A stretch of DNA of 64,000 nucleotides from Straminergon stramineum (GCA_963920665.1 OY987265.1:15381001-15445000); one strand, 5' to 3'; counted from the first letter of the stretch, positions 21,867 through 32,815 are shown. A program made the numbers and translations. The notes: generated by a model from the sequence alone, not told the origin.

Positions 21867-23870
21867 CTTACCTTGAGATTGTGGTTGAACGATATGAGAA
21901 TCCAAATTAAGTGTTGTATTGGACACATAAATGTGTGCAGAGTGGGAGTCTGACTCCAGTGGGTGGAACATGTTTGTCTGAATGGTAAAGACTAGAACTT
22001 GTTGGTGTGGAAAATCTATTGGTTTGAGGCAGCAGTGCCCGTTGCAAGCAATTGCCACTAGTAACACCTAAATTTTTTTCATGTGAAGAGCCCCAAAACT
22101 ACTTCAAAATACTCATCCCCAAAGTAAGGACAAAATCAGCAGCAATATTTATTTATTTTTAAAATCCAACCATAGGATCTGATGATTAACTTGTTCAAGT
22201 ATATTGTTCCGAAAAAATTTAAAGTGAATATCCCCACCAATTGCAAGTTCAATTGGCCTAAACTTTCAAATGTAGGCTTTCTAGCCCTTTCAGAAAGTGA
22301 ATAGTTTTGTCTTCCAAAATCATTAGAAAATAACACATAATACTATGTCCTTTAATCCGTGCATTTTACTCAATATGTTAGAAAATGGGTTGAAAACACA
22401 TATAAAAAAATTGAATTGAAAATACTTTCACATTTAGTTTTTCTTTAAAAATAAAAAGTGAAAGGTTTTACTAAATGTAAGAGAAAACAAATATACTAAT
22501 AACTTTTGGAAGAATTTAAGAATTGTTAATCCAAATGGCGAGAATGTTCTTGAAAACAATTAATATTTTTTTTTAAATTTTTACTTGAAAATTTGAAAAT
22601 GGAGAGATGAAGACAATGTTACAGATTTTTTCTACCTTCATTGCTCCGCAAAATAAACCTTTTTAATACTTTTACCTCACTATTCAAAATAGAATGCTTC
22701 AATGTTTTTAGAGTATTTATAAATAATTAAGATTTTCTTAGAATATATTTTTTGTTGGTTGTTTTGTCATTGAAATTGGAAAAACTTGTCTAACTTTTGC
22801 AATATCTCTTAGAATAAAATGGAATAAAGCTTCACACATAGATTATGATGACTAGCATTTAGACTAAACTATTTATGCAAATTTAGTGTAGAAAGTAACC
22901 TTTTCAAGCTTCTTTGTTAAGAAATACTAGGATTGCTTTAGGCAAGTAGAACAACCATTATCAATTCTCTTTTTGTTGGTTTTGGGGTAGCCCAAAGACT
23001 CTTTTGGGCTATGATGGATAGCATACTTCAAATGTTCATAACAAATTCACACTTTATCAAAAAAACAGTGTAATTTTCATAGCCCTTGATGTTTCTCACA
23101 CTTATCTTTACATGGAAGAAAAATTAGAAACTATAACAATAGTACAAGAATAAACTCCTAATTCCAACCACAATGGACTATTTTACCTTAGTTAGATTGA
23201 TTTTGTTAAAAGTTACAATTGTTTGTATTCCAAATTTTCTATACTACAATTTATTATTCTTGAACTAGGGTTGCCTTTAGGGATAGGTATGTGTTTATTC
23301 TTCACTTTGGCTTCAAATGCATTGCATGTAGGAGAAGCATAGGAATAATAAACTTCACACTAAAGACTTTTGTCTTGTATAGGACAAACTCAAAGAGCCA
23401 ATAAAATATTCATCACGATAATTAAACTTGCCAATACTCCATAGTCATCTTTGGCTTCTATTGTTTATGGACCAAAGATGAGGCTTTCAAGTGAAAAATT
23501 GGCCATCCTAGTCATATAGTTATAGTATTACTCTCAACACTTTGAAATGGATTAACAATATACCAAAGAGGTTTAGAACTGTATAATAAAACCAAATGCC
23601 ATAATGTGACAACTAACTACTTGAAATTACACCCTTGGCTACCCTTAAACTACAATCACTAGAAGAAACCAGTGTTGTTTCATCTATTGAATAAAGTTAT
23701 CTAATTGACAACTTGACAATGGCTGTATTACTAATTCAAAACCTCTGAGCTACTAGAGTCCATGTCTAAATACTATTTACAAGTTGAAACTTGCTTTCAA
23801 GAAGATTATTGCACCTTCATTATACCACAAAAGCATGCACATTGTTTATACTCCTTGTTGTGACAATCCT
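21867..23870. repeat. Kinase-less remnant of the kinase 3' flank
   Basis: This matches, in order, the start of the kinase module (9184 onward), the family F block (9397) and the kinase 3' flank as far as about 12360, including TATTGTTTATGGACCAAAGA near 23461. Similarity stops near 23865, before the position where the kinase stop codon would lie. The 27-kb duplicate at 49327-51335 has the same structure, so the kinase was lost or never copied before that duplication. No coding sequence is present. Confidence 0.7.
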
Positions 23871-24009
23871 AAAATTACCAACAAATCTAGACATAAATTG
23901 AAGAAGTTGAATGTTTGAACCCATCAATCATTGGCCACTTCTCCCACCGATTAAAATGGCAAACATGAATACATGAGATAAATTTTTTCTATCAAGACAC
24001 ATAGATATG
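23871..24009. repeat. Spacer module start, unit 1
   Basis: Homologous to 4444-4600 and 18592-18740. No gene. Confidence 0.6.
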
Positions 24010-24939
24010 TTAACCCCCAAAATCCTATGACTATATTTTCACCGAAAGTGCTCAAAAATTATCTTTTTTAGTACCGAGTACCACATTCTTGAATTTTTTT
24101 TTGACACATATAACCATAGGATCTTGTATCATGCTGACTTGAGAACATGTGGTAAAAATTTCAGAAATTTCCACCTTGTAGATTGCAAGATATAAGCATT
24201 CAAATTCACTAAAATCATATTTTTGGCCTTGCAAAAAATAGTGCAGTTGCACTTCTCAAGCTCACTTTTGCATGAAAAAATGTCCAAAGTGGTGGTGCTT
24301 GTTTGAGTTCTTTTTCCTACACGAGTTGGACACATGCTTGAAAAATTTCAGATCATTTGAAATTGTCCAACATATAGGAAAAACATAGTAAGTAGACTAT
24401 ATAAGAGAATGATTCAAAATACGAAATTGTTAAGAATTTAATTATAGAATTGAAAAATGCCAACCCCAATGGTTGCAATGTTATAATCAACAATCTACAT
24501 CCTATGATTTAATTTTTTTCCAAAAATATTGAAAATTGAGAAAGATAAAGGACTTTAAATTTTATTTTAAAGTAGAGAATCCATAACTACCCCAAAACAA
24601 GAAATCCTCATAACTTTTGACTCATTGATCAAAACGGAATGATTTAAAACTTTCCACTTGTATATAACTCTAGAAAACCAATTTCAAATTTTTGTTTATG
24701 AAGAAAGTGTTTTTTTCCTAATCTGCCTAGATTTCCCAGTTACAAAAAAAAATAACATATTAGGCCAGAACTTTTGGCTCATACTTCCAAATGTTATAAA
24801 ATTTAGTGCATATAAAAGATATTCCTCGACTGCACCTTCTATTCAAATTTGGGCCAAAAATAGGGAAATCTCCAATCACACGTACCTACCCAAAATTGCT
24901 ATTTAGCTAGAATATGCATGATGGCCCTTTAGGGATTAA
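24010..24939 (+). mobile_element. TTAA element, family A, full length
   Basis: TTAA lies at 24010-24013 and 24936-24939. The ends are CCCCCAAAATCCTATGACTA and TGGCCCTTTAGGGA. Paralogous spacers at about 4597 and 18748 read ATATGTTGATGATGAGAAT or ATATGTTGCTGATGAGAAT without an insertion. The duplicate copy is at 51472-52342. Non-coding. Confidence 0.8.
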
Positions 24940-26474
24940 TGAGAATTTCAGATCTACCAATATGAGAGATATAAGTGTACCAAAACTGCCCATTTTTGGA
25001 AAATTTGTAGCTTAAATTCAAAACGCTTGAACAAAAAATAGAGTGCTTTGAAAATATTTAATAAATAATAATATCTTTCTCGAAACATTGAAATGTATTC
25101 ATTTGATAAAAATTGTAATTTCTTCATATACCGACAGTGATGCTCCCTCAAAATAGAAAACCAGCAATAGGAGGGGAGCATGACCTTAAAACTGTCTCAC
25201 AGTCGTTCAAACACGGACAATCCACTTGATTTTCTACTTTGAAATTTCATGACAAATGCATAAATAGTGATATAAATTCAATCCCAACCCCTCTCTCTAC
25301 ATCCTGTGTTGACATGCTTTCACTGACGTAAAGAATATCCTCTCCTTAGCAATCATTTACCATCAGACTTAGACAATGTAAGGTAGAAGGCTCAAGAATG
25401 GCACATCTAAGGAGAAAAACAGATGTGTAGAAGAAACTGGTTGTCCAATGATTTCTTAATGTTTTTGGTAGACAAAGAAATTGAAAAGAAACAAACTGCA
25501 ATTTAAATTGTAATTTTCTCAATTACAATGAATTAGATATGAATAGCCAAAGTGAAAAGTCTGTTGGTTGCTAATAATGATCATAGACTTAACCCCTGAG
25601 TGCCCACATCATGTTTACCAAAATCCAGACCCTTCTCAACTCATTCTAATCAAATTGTTAGCCAAAACAAAATCCTCACAAATTGACCATACTGATTGGT
25701 AGTGGAGACATGCCCAGAGGTGTGGGGGAAAGGACAAATGATTTTACTGTACTGTTGAAAAGATTATAATAGTCAAACATCGCAACCTTTCATTTTGGGG
25801 AGGCCATATTTGGGGTGCTGGGGTGCTCATGGGTTAAGCAGTAATGAATTATCATGTGCCTTTGAAAAGAGCAAATCGAGCCAGAAAATAGATGAAGTTG
25901 GTGCTCACTATGTTCAGGAAAGTTCCATAATGAGGGAATAGAGTGTCCTCAATCGAGGAAGAGAAATATGTATCCTAGAGGTTTTTTTCTAGCACCATGG
26001 AGCCAAAGTCCACTGTTGTGGCACAGTCACAGTGGTTAAATTTGGAGGGACCATCCTCCATTCTCTACATGCTATATTGCTATAGTGCAAAAGAAAAACA
26101 TTGATGTACCCTAAACTTTATATTTATCATTTCTTTCTTATTGTCATCTTGAATTCTGTGTTCACAATTAAATGATGCATTCATGCTTAGTGAATCACAT
26201 GTATTAGTAGTCCAAAAGCATTACTCACTGTCCTAAAACTACACACTTGCAGTAACATTTTCCTACCTCAAAAAATGGTGTCCATTTCAACAACCACATG
26301 CTCTGTTTATGAGCCACTCCTATGGTTGCTACAAAAATGCCCGCTCCATTTGAGAACCTTCTCCTATAGGACCTCAAAAACAGTCACAAGGAGACAGAAT
26401 CAAACTGAAAAATATAAATAAATAAATAAATAAATAAATAACTCATGAAGTGGAGTACTACAAAAGAATCCGTT
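24940..26474. repeat. Spacer module, unit 1, with a small TTAA insertion
   Basis: Homologous to 52343-53646. It contains element S2 (25589-25837) and an (AAAT)n tract at about 26415-26440. No gene is supported. Confidence 0.7.
25589..25837. mobile_element. Small TTAA element S2 (241 bp between its TTAA flanks)
   Basis: TTAA lies at 25589-25592 and 25834-25837. The termini are CCCCTGAGTGCCCA and, read inward from the right, CCCATGAGCACCCC, matching at 11 of 14 positions. The duplicate segment reads GATCATAGACTTAAGTAGTAATGA with a single TTAA at 53009-53012 and otherwise close flanks. The insertion therefore happened after the 27-kb duplication, or was removed precisely from the other copy. 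Non-coding. Confidence 0.9.
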
Positions 26475-26666
26475 TCAATGGCCACCAAGCAAAGGCTCAC
26501 TTGCAGGCTTCGAGTAGGCCAAACCAAAGCTGAGTACCCAGGGACCCAACCAGAAGAACAGCAGGGTGATCAACATGGGCCAACCAAGAGGCACCACAAA
26601 TGATGCAACGAGTAGCAAGACGCCGGAGATTTCGAAGATCAAACCTGTTTCAGAGCCCAACAACAT
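26475..26666 (-). CDS. Small two-pass membrane protein (63 aa), copy 2a
   Basis: The ORF starts MLLGSETGLIFEISG and ends EPLLGGH. Two hydrophobic segments are visible: about residues 14-29 (GVLLLVASFVVPLG) and 31-50 (MLITLLFFWLGPWVLSFGLA). They are joined by a tight W-P turn and followed by a short polar tail ending in a dileucine. No cleavable signal peptide is obvious. The copy at 53647-53844 is intact with only a few replacements and a 2-residue length change, whereas neighbouring copies at 5161-6100, 27304-27610 and 55217-55440 are broken. I do not recognise the family. The hydrophobic pattern and the selective survival of one copy per unit favour a real protein. Confidence 0.6.
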   Translation of the reverse strand: MLLGSETGLIFEISGVLLLVASFVVPLGWPMLITLLFFWLGPWVLSFGLAYSKPASEPLLGGH

Positions 26667-26768
26667 AAACTTATCTAGTCAAACAAGTGGCCTAGAAATT
26701 AAAAAAAGGAAAAGAAAAGTTGACATGTCGATATATCCGTAGAATCAGAGCAGGAATTTCAGGCTCTT

Positions 26769-26951
26769 TCATAAATATTTGTAGAAGCAAAAGCCCTGTG
26801 AGGGTTTGAATTGCATCCAATGTTTTAACAATTTCACATCTTCATTGACAAACCTGCTCGCAGATGCACAGTTATATCTCCAAAAGCATTGGTTGTCTGG
26901 GGGCTGATATTTAATGCCAATCACGTTGTTGGGTTGCAAATGCTGGTCCAA
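26769..26951 (-). CDS. Conserved short ORF upstream of membrane-protein copy 2a (uncertain)
   Basis: Sixty codons containing PNNVIGIKYQPPDNQ and SRFVNEDVKLLKHWM, ending CFYKYL. The paralogue at 53939-54121 is in frame throughout with mostly single replacements. It lies about 100 bp 5' of the membrane-protein ORF on the same strand, so it may be an upstream ORF or leader segment of that transcript. No domain is recognised. Confidence 0.3.
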   Translation of the reverse strand: MDQHLQPNNVIGIKYQPPDNQCFWRYNCASASRFVNEDVKLLKHWMQFKPSQGFCFYKYL

Positions 26952-26981
26952 TCATCCAGCAAAATGAATTTGTTTCGTTAA

Positions 26982-27303
26982 TGCTATCACTGATTAACAT
27001 TAACTAAAGGGAAGAGGACACAGAAACTGTTAGGTCTTCAATATTGATCCCGTCACCAACAGCAACTCATCCATTCCAACACTTGCTTGTACTTATCAGC
27101 AAGTGGTGCAAGTAGCACTCGGCTAAATGCCCATGTGGCTAGAGCTTGGAACAGAGATAGGGTTGTCCATCATCAACTTTGTCATCTTGGAAACTTCACA
27201 AGGGGGCTACAGGTGAAAATAAGAATTGCACTTTCATGTGGACCTCGTGGGTGGGGATGGATACAATAAGAAACTCACACATATTAGATTCTGTTGTGAT
27301 TGA
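26982..27303. repeat. Membrane-protein module spacer
   Basis: Homologous to about 54152-54440 and to the sequence near 5220-5340 (GTGGGTGGGGATGGATACAA). It directly follows the empty family A site TTAA at 26978-26981. No gene. Confidence 0.6.
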
Positions 27304-27610
27304 CTAGTCTCCACCAATGGAGTTGTCCACCAATATGGGTGAAAACTTCAACTCCTCCTTTCCCACTTGCCCACCCAGGCAAGAGAAACAGTTGAGCTTG
27401 TTTCGTCTTATTGCTTGGATTGAGCAAAAAGCTTGTCCACTGGGCTTACATGGAAGCTGGCCTTTACAGTAGGCCAAACCAAAGCTGATAACCCAGAGAT
27501 CCAACAAAAGAACAGCAATGAAGGTGATCAACATGGGCCAACCAAGAGCACCACAAATGATGCAAGGAGGAGATTTTGAAAATCAAACCTGTTTTAGAGC
27601 CCAACAACAT
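27304..27610 (-). pseudogene. Second, frameshifted copy of the membrane-protein gene (2b)
   Basis: On the minus strand it begins near 27605 as LLGSKTGLIFKIS. It then shifts frame and continues at 27534 as MLITFIAVLLLDLWVISFGLAYCK, which matches the second membrane segment of the intact ORF. The remaining 3' part (to 27304) is unrelated to the intact tail. The related remnants at 5161-6100 and 55217-55440 occupy the same place in their units. Confidence 0.6.
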
Positions 27611-27865
27611 ATAAAGTAGGAGCATTATAAACCGTGCATGTAAGGGCTGATTGCCTTTTGGGGGAAGCTAACGTCCTTGAAACAATGTTCAGTAAATTTT
27701 CGTAGGAAGAAGAAAAAAGGAATTGGCATCTAATCCAAGTTATTTCATATTTTTTGGAGCTTTGTGGAATTAGTTATGAATTTTTGAAGTTGAAACGCAA
27801 CGGGCATCAAAAGCAATCACTCCCTGAAATGTGTGCAGAGATGGTACATTGATGAAAGCATAATG
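27611..27865. mobile_element. Remnant of a PIF/Harbinger-like element hosting the Tc1 insertion
   Basis: The stretch TATAAACCGTGCATGTAAGG and the AT-rich DNA after it resemble one end of the elements at 54480-55216 and 35714-36468 (CGTTTAAGGG; ATTTTTTGGAG). It interrupts the module, which resumes near 29265 with TAGTCAAACAAGCGGCC. The right part, beyond the Tc1 element (29213-29264), is too short to match. The boundaries are approximate. Confidence 0.45.
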
Positions 27866-27867
27866 TA

Positions 27868-29210
27868 CAATACCCACCAACAAGTTTACCTTCAAACTTT
27901 CAAACTATGAGTAACATTGAAAATGAGGTGCAACTTTGATTGATCATATCTTCTACTTTAGACCTCCAAACTTCATGAAACTGCACCCAAAATGTTGAAA
28001 AACGAGTTTACTACATTTTGAGTGTCATTTAGATGCTAATTCAAGCCACGTGTCTAAGAAAAATTGAATTGCATCATCTACACTTAAAGTTGTATTTGTA
28101 GCTCCTACACTTTGATGGCAACATTGATGCTTCCTACGCCAACACAATTCAGATTTTTGTCAATTGGAGCTTCATATATGGAGATCCAACAACCTCTCAA
28201 TGCAAAACATGCTTTAGGGTAAAGCAATGTGGTAAATAGTAAATACATTGTGTGTGTGTTTTGGTAAGTGGGTATATCTCTAGAGACAAAATTAGATTGT
28301 ATGAGATTGTAGGTGTTCTTGATTGTAACAATCGACTTTAGTGGTGGTGTTGGTGTTGGTGGCTTTAGAGTTGTGGACATGAACACTAAACTACATGTGA
28401 CTAGAAGAATGTAATATGGATAAATGAATCTTTATTTGAAACTAGAAAAGATCAACACAAGTGAAGGTTTGATGAAAGTCATATAAATGTTTTTCTTTGG
28501 ATTGTTTAGCACTGTTTTTAGAATTAGTCATTCATTAGTGATGATATGGGTACATTCACCAATTTCAATAAGTGCCTCCTTGTTAGAATGCCATGTAATA
28601 GATGAAGAGGTAGAGACTTTGTTGTTGTAGTCTATGAAAGTCGATTGAGAGGCTTTTACTTTCTCCATAATCACTCTAAGACATTCATACTCATGCAAGA
28701 TGGTGCTCCAATGCATTGTAACAGGGAATTAAGTGATTGGAGGCAAGCACATGTCGTGAGAAAGCTTTCATGGCCAACAAACCCTCCTAACTTAAACCCC
28801 ATCAAAAACCTATGAATGATTGTGAAAGACATTGTCTAAAATGAGGTGCTACCACAAAACAAAGAAGAATCAATCAACACCATTGAACAGATATGGGAAG
28901 AGATGTCTCTAAAGATGATCGAAGTTGTCCTTGCTAGCATGCCTTACCATATGAAGGTTATAATCAAGCTAATGGTGGTAGCATTAGATGGTAGATAGTT
29001 TGTCAAAAAATGCTATATTGATAAATAATTTTGTAAGTTTTTTGTAAATTCTTGAGATATCAGTAAAGTAGACTTCATTATCCTTCCAAGGCACTTTGCG
29101 GTTTGTGAATTGGATCATTTTTTAGCATGTGGTGGCAATTTGAAATTGGAGGTTTGGACTCTGTTTCTGTAAATTGACTACTGTGAACGTAAACTTGTTG
29201 GTGGGTACTG
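27868..29210 (+). mobile_element. Tc1-type transposon, decayed but with both ends (1,343 bp)
   Basis: The ends are inverted repeats, CA(A/G)TACCCACCAACAAGTT extending to 27 bp with 25 matches. The outer ends begin CA and finish TACTG, and each side is flanked by TA (27866-27867 and 29211-29212). Inside on the plus strand is a broken transposase frame ending at 28998. It has FILMQDGAPMHC (28684-28719), then WPTNPPNLNPIKN (28771-28809), then an IWEEM...ASMPYHM tail. The Asp of QDGAP and the residue before N in PIKN are separated by 34 residues, which is DD34E spacing, but the Glu has become Lys. Stops occur at 28813 and 28837. Upstream traces such as VMIW (about 28538) are frame-shifted. It cannot encode an active enzyme. 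Confidence 0.85.
28540..28998 (+). pseudogene. Tc1-type DDE transposase, C-terminal half, defective
   Basis: This frame has in-frame stops at 28813-28815 and 28837-28839. The second catalytic Asp is present (codon 28699-28701) and the third acidic residue is replaced by Lys (codon 28804-28806). The signature WPxNxPxLNPI and the C-terminal SMP motif are typical of the Tc1 branch. Plant mariner-like enzymes normally have DD39D spacing. The N-terminal DNA-binding half is not recoverable by eye between 27900 and 28500. No function is expected. Confidence 0.8.
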
Positions 29211-29264
29211 TACCTCTGTATCATGTTCACTTTTAATGCCCAGTTGGAGTTTGAGTGTTCAACC

Positions 29265-29439
29265 TTATAGTCAAACAAGCGGCCTTGAAATAAAAAAACA
29301 AACAGTTGACATGTTGACATTGGTAGAAGCAGAGAAGGAACTTCAGGCTCATTGATAAATATAGAAGCATGAACCAAGTGAGTTTTTAAAAAAAAATTGC
29401 TTACAATGTTTCAACAATTTTACATAGTCATTGCACAAT
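29265..29439. repeat. Pre-kinase spacer module, unit 2 (start)
   Basis: Homologous to 6085-6250 and 55445-55600 (GTTGACATGTTGACATTGGT). No gene. Confidence 0.6.
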
Positions 29440-29888
29440 TTCTACATCCTAGTATTTTATTTTTTTCCAAAAATATTGAAAATGGAGTAAGATAAAGGAC
29501 TTTAAAATTTATTTTAGAGTAGAAAATCCTTAACCACCCGCAAACAAAAAATCCTCATAACGTTTGACTCATTCATCGAAATGGAATGATTTAAAGCTTT
29601 CCACATAAATATAACTCTAGAAAAGCATTTTTGAATTTTTTTTTCTTGAAAACAATGATTTTTTCTAATGTGCCCAGACTACCTACTTTCAAAAAAAAAG
29701 TAACATATTAGGCCATAACTTTTCACTTATATTTCCAAATGTCATGAACTTCAATGCAGATGAGAGATATTTCTCGTCCCCACCCTCTATTAAAATTTGG
29801 GCCAAAAGTATGGAAATCTCCAATCATACTTATCTAACCAAAGTTGCTATGTAGCAAAAAAAATGCATGCTAGTCCTTTAGGGATTTA
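29440..29888 (+). mobile_element. TTAA element, family A, 5' truncated
   Basis: It starts within family A at CTACATCCTAGTATTTTATT and ends TAGTCCTTTAGGGA-TTTA. About half the element is left. The following DNA is the normal module sequence (ATTAACATTAAGATATTTAA). Confidence 0.65.
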
Positions 29889-30301
29889 TACTTTACTTGA
29901 TTAACATTAAGATATTTAAGAAGACATGAAAACCGTGAGGTCTTCAAATATCGATCCCCATTACCAAAAAAAACTCATCCATTCCAATACTTGTTTGTGC
30001 TTATTAGTGAGTGGTGCAATTAAGGAGGACTCACCAAAATGCCTATGTCTTGTAGCTTGGAATGGAAATGGGGTGTCTTACCATCCACTATTGTGCTAGA
30101 CAACTTGACACTATGGATATTGCATGAGAAACTCACACATAAAGATAAAAATTTGGTCTCATCAGATTTGGGACTAGTTTGTATCCAAAGATCTCCCCCA
30201 AGCCACACACCTACATATTGGTTTAATCATCAGGAAAGTAGCATGTAGCCAATTCTATTTGCGAAAAAAACTTACAAAGCAAATGATTACATTGATGTAC
30301 C
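29889..30301. repeat. Pre-kinase spacer, unit 2 first copy
   Basis: Contains the empty S1 site TTAA at 30020-30023. Homologous to 7323-7971 and 57267-57666. No gene. Confidence 0.7.
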
Positions 30302-31238
30302 TTAACTTCTAAAGGACTAAGTGTTTGTTCCAAGTATGCAAGAAATTTCGGGTAGGTACCCATGAAGTTATTTTTGGTTAGATGTTCATGAAATTTGGAT
30401 AGATAGTGTCAACATGTGCTTCTTTGGTAAGAACTCATTATTTTCCGATCAAGTGCCCAGATCAAAATGAATACCGCCCTGAATTTTTTGGGCAACTCGG
30501 GCAATTTAGGAATCTTTTGCAAAAAAGATCATCAACATTTGAAATTTGGCATGTATATAACTAATACAATATGAAATAAAATTTTCCAAAAGAAAACATA
30601 TTTTAGTCCTTAAATCACATTCTAAGAGGAGTCAAACTTTGTAAGGTAGGTTTGGGTAGTTTCAAGAAAAAACATTTTCTTCTAACTTCAAGTTCTATTA
30701 TCTTGCAATTTGTGACATCAAAATGCTTGAAATGTTTTCCACATATTCCTAATGTTTGTCTCTAACTTTACACAGTTCAAATTTCCAAGTGCACAACAAA
30801 TCAACAAAAAATGACTAGTGTATTGCCAATTCACTTAATGTACTAGAATTGCAGGGTGATTGAGAGTAACTTTGACTCCATGTTTGCTTCTAAATTTTTT
30901 TCAGGGGTAAACCTAACATCATATGCTTATGAATGGTCCAATTTCTTGTTTTTGTGTAGAGCAAAAATTTTACTCCAAAAGGGACCAAAGTTTGTTGACC
31001 CGGTTTTGCAGGAATGAAAAAAAGATTTTTTCCTCACTTCAAATTCTTATAATCTTCCAATCCATGTAGTCAAATGGGCCGAAATTTTTTCCCCACTTAA
31101 ATAATATACAATACTTCAGTTTCATTCAGTTGAAGTTTCAAAAAAAAGGTTCAATTTTTCATTTTGAATAACATACAAACCCCCCACAGATTTTGACAAT
31201 GTCTCCCTGAATACCCCCCTCAGTCCTTCAGTGGTTGA
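30302..31238 (+). mobile_element. TTAA element, family B
   Basis: The left flank is TTAA (30302-30305), followed by CTTCTAAAGGACTAAGTG. The right end is TCAGTCCTTCAGTGG-TTGA. Without the nested hAT MITE it shows the native family B length of about 940 bp. Non-coding. Confidence 0.75.
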
Positions 31239-31442
31239 GATTATGGCCGAACCATATGAGAACCCAAATGAAGCACTGTGTTTGACATTAAAATGAGTGC
31301 TGTCTTTCGAGTGGATAATGAGAAAGCTGTACACAAGCATGGAAATCCAAAATCAATGAAAAACATATACACTTATCATTTTTTCAATTGAAGAAAAACC
31401 TTAAAAATTAATTACGAGTGACAATTAAGGGTACATCAACCC
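31239..31442. repeat. Broken start of a kinase module
   Basis: GATTATGGCCGAACCATATG and the following 40 bp match 58628 onward; similarity then stops near 31297. Unit 2 therefore contains a second, aborted start of a kinase module before the intact one at 36479. Confidence 0.55.
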
Positions 31443-32815
31443 TTTTTTTTTTAACCCTTTTTATAAAAAGAGCTTCAAATTTTTTATTCAAAACCTATGT
31501 GTGATCATACTCCACACTACAAATGTGAAGGAATCAATTCCAACCTTTGCAGGAAACCACACCAACACCAATCTGTTCAGCAATATTCAGAAAGAAACTA
31601 AAATCCTAAACTGTACCATATCATCAAACTAGGGCTCAAAAACAAATTCCCATAACTTAAGAAGAATTTCACAGCCAAGGTTTCAAAGCTCTTGTGCATT
31701 CCAAAGATTCAACTTCAATCTCTGTATGCATTGAAAATTGATTTTCATTTGGAATCCTTACTCTCAAGGTCCAAAACAAAGCTTCAGCGGCTAATGCTTC
31801 AGTAACAACTGGATCCCTAACATGCTTCAATCTTCTTCCATATTGTCGTCTTTCGTCTTTGATCAAAGTGCTGCAACAGGTTTCACCACCAGAAACACAT
31901 GTGAGATTTGCTCATTGAAAACAAGGAAGTTGTCCATCAAAATCAAAAGATCCAAACAACGCAAATGTGTTAGGAATGAGCAAGGCAGTGCCTATGAGGA
32001 ATATATTCTGATTTTAACAGCAACATAATCCCACGAGATCATGAAACCCTAAATTCCTGCACAATGGGATCACAATGGGACCTAAACTACTACACACTTC
32101 CTCATTCAAGAATTGCCGATCAAAAACCCTAAACTCCAACACAATGAAGTAAAGGGAATTTTTTTTGAAAATAAGACTAGAAGCAAAATGATTCTCACAA
32201 TTATGTGATTATCAGGTTTTTTCTCTGAAACTGAATCACTACAAGGACCCCCCTTAGTTAAATTCCTCATACTAGCATTGCCAATTCGAAAATCCTAAAC
32301 CCTAAGTCCTTGCATACTCCCCATGAAAGCAAAACTTCTCTCAACTTCCACTCTTGTGATTTCATAGGACTTCTTCGTGAAGTTTAGGATCCAAGTTGAA
32401 CAATAATGAGATCTGCACCATTTTCTCTCTTACTAAGATCACATTGGACTTCGGCCAAATGTGCTTGAGTTGGAAATCCTCACTCTAACCAGAGTGTTTG
32501 AGGTCCTACATACTAAACCCTAATCTTATGAATCATGGAGATCGTCCCTTAGAGAGGCATGATCAACGGCCACCATTTTTTTCCCTCAAAGTGAAGATCA
32601 ACGGCATTGCGGGGGGAGAAACTTTTTGAAATAGAAATCGATGGCAGGGGTGAGTGACAACTATCCTTTTTCTTACAATGTAGATGAACGGTTTGGGAGG
32701 AGGGTCAATTAAATTCCTCTTGAGATCAATGGCTGGCGATTTTTTGAGTCAAGGGGTAGACAAAGGCAGGGGAACCAAACCAGATCTCTCTATCCTGTAA
32801 TCATAGGAGATATCA
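31443..32815 (-). mobile_element. Retroelement fragment with an RNase H-like domain
   Basis: On the minus strand, FDFDGQL (about 31970) is followed by GGE, and then by the frame at 31669-31866 with VVTEALAAEALFWTLRV and IEVESLECTRALK. This order resembles the RNase H domain (NFDGA...AEALA...E-DS) found at the C-terminus of many plant LINEs and in related elements. A T-run at 31443-31452 would be a 3' poly(A) on this strand. The remaining DNA up to 32815 includes several AAACCCTAA boxes on the plus strand and no clear reverse transcriptase. The frame is interrupted, so this is a dead fragment. Its limits are approximate. Confidence 0.45.

Noticed and set aside
28105..28716. Minus-strand ORFs of 62-93 codons within the Tc1 element
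   Set aside because: The coding strand of the element is plus, as the DDE motifs show. The minus frames are shadows.
32040..32530. Repeated AAACCCTAA motifs resembling plant telomere repeat or telo-box
   Set aside because: Only scattered single units are present, not a tandem tract, so this is not an interstitial telomere. A promoter role cannot be shown.
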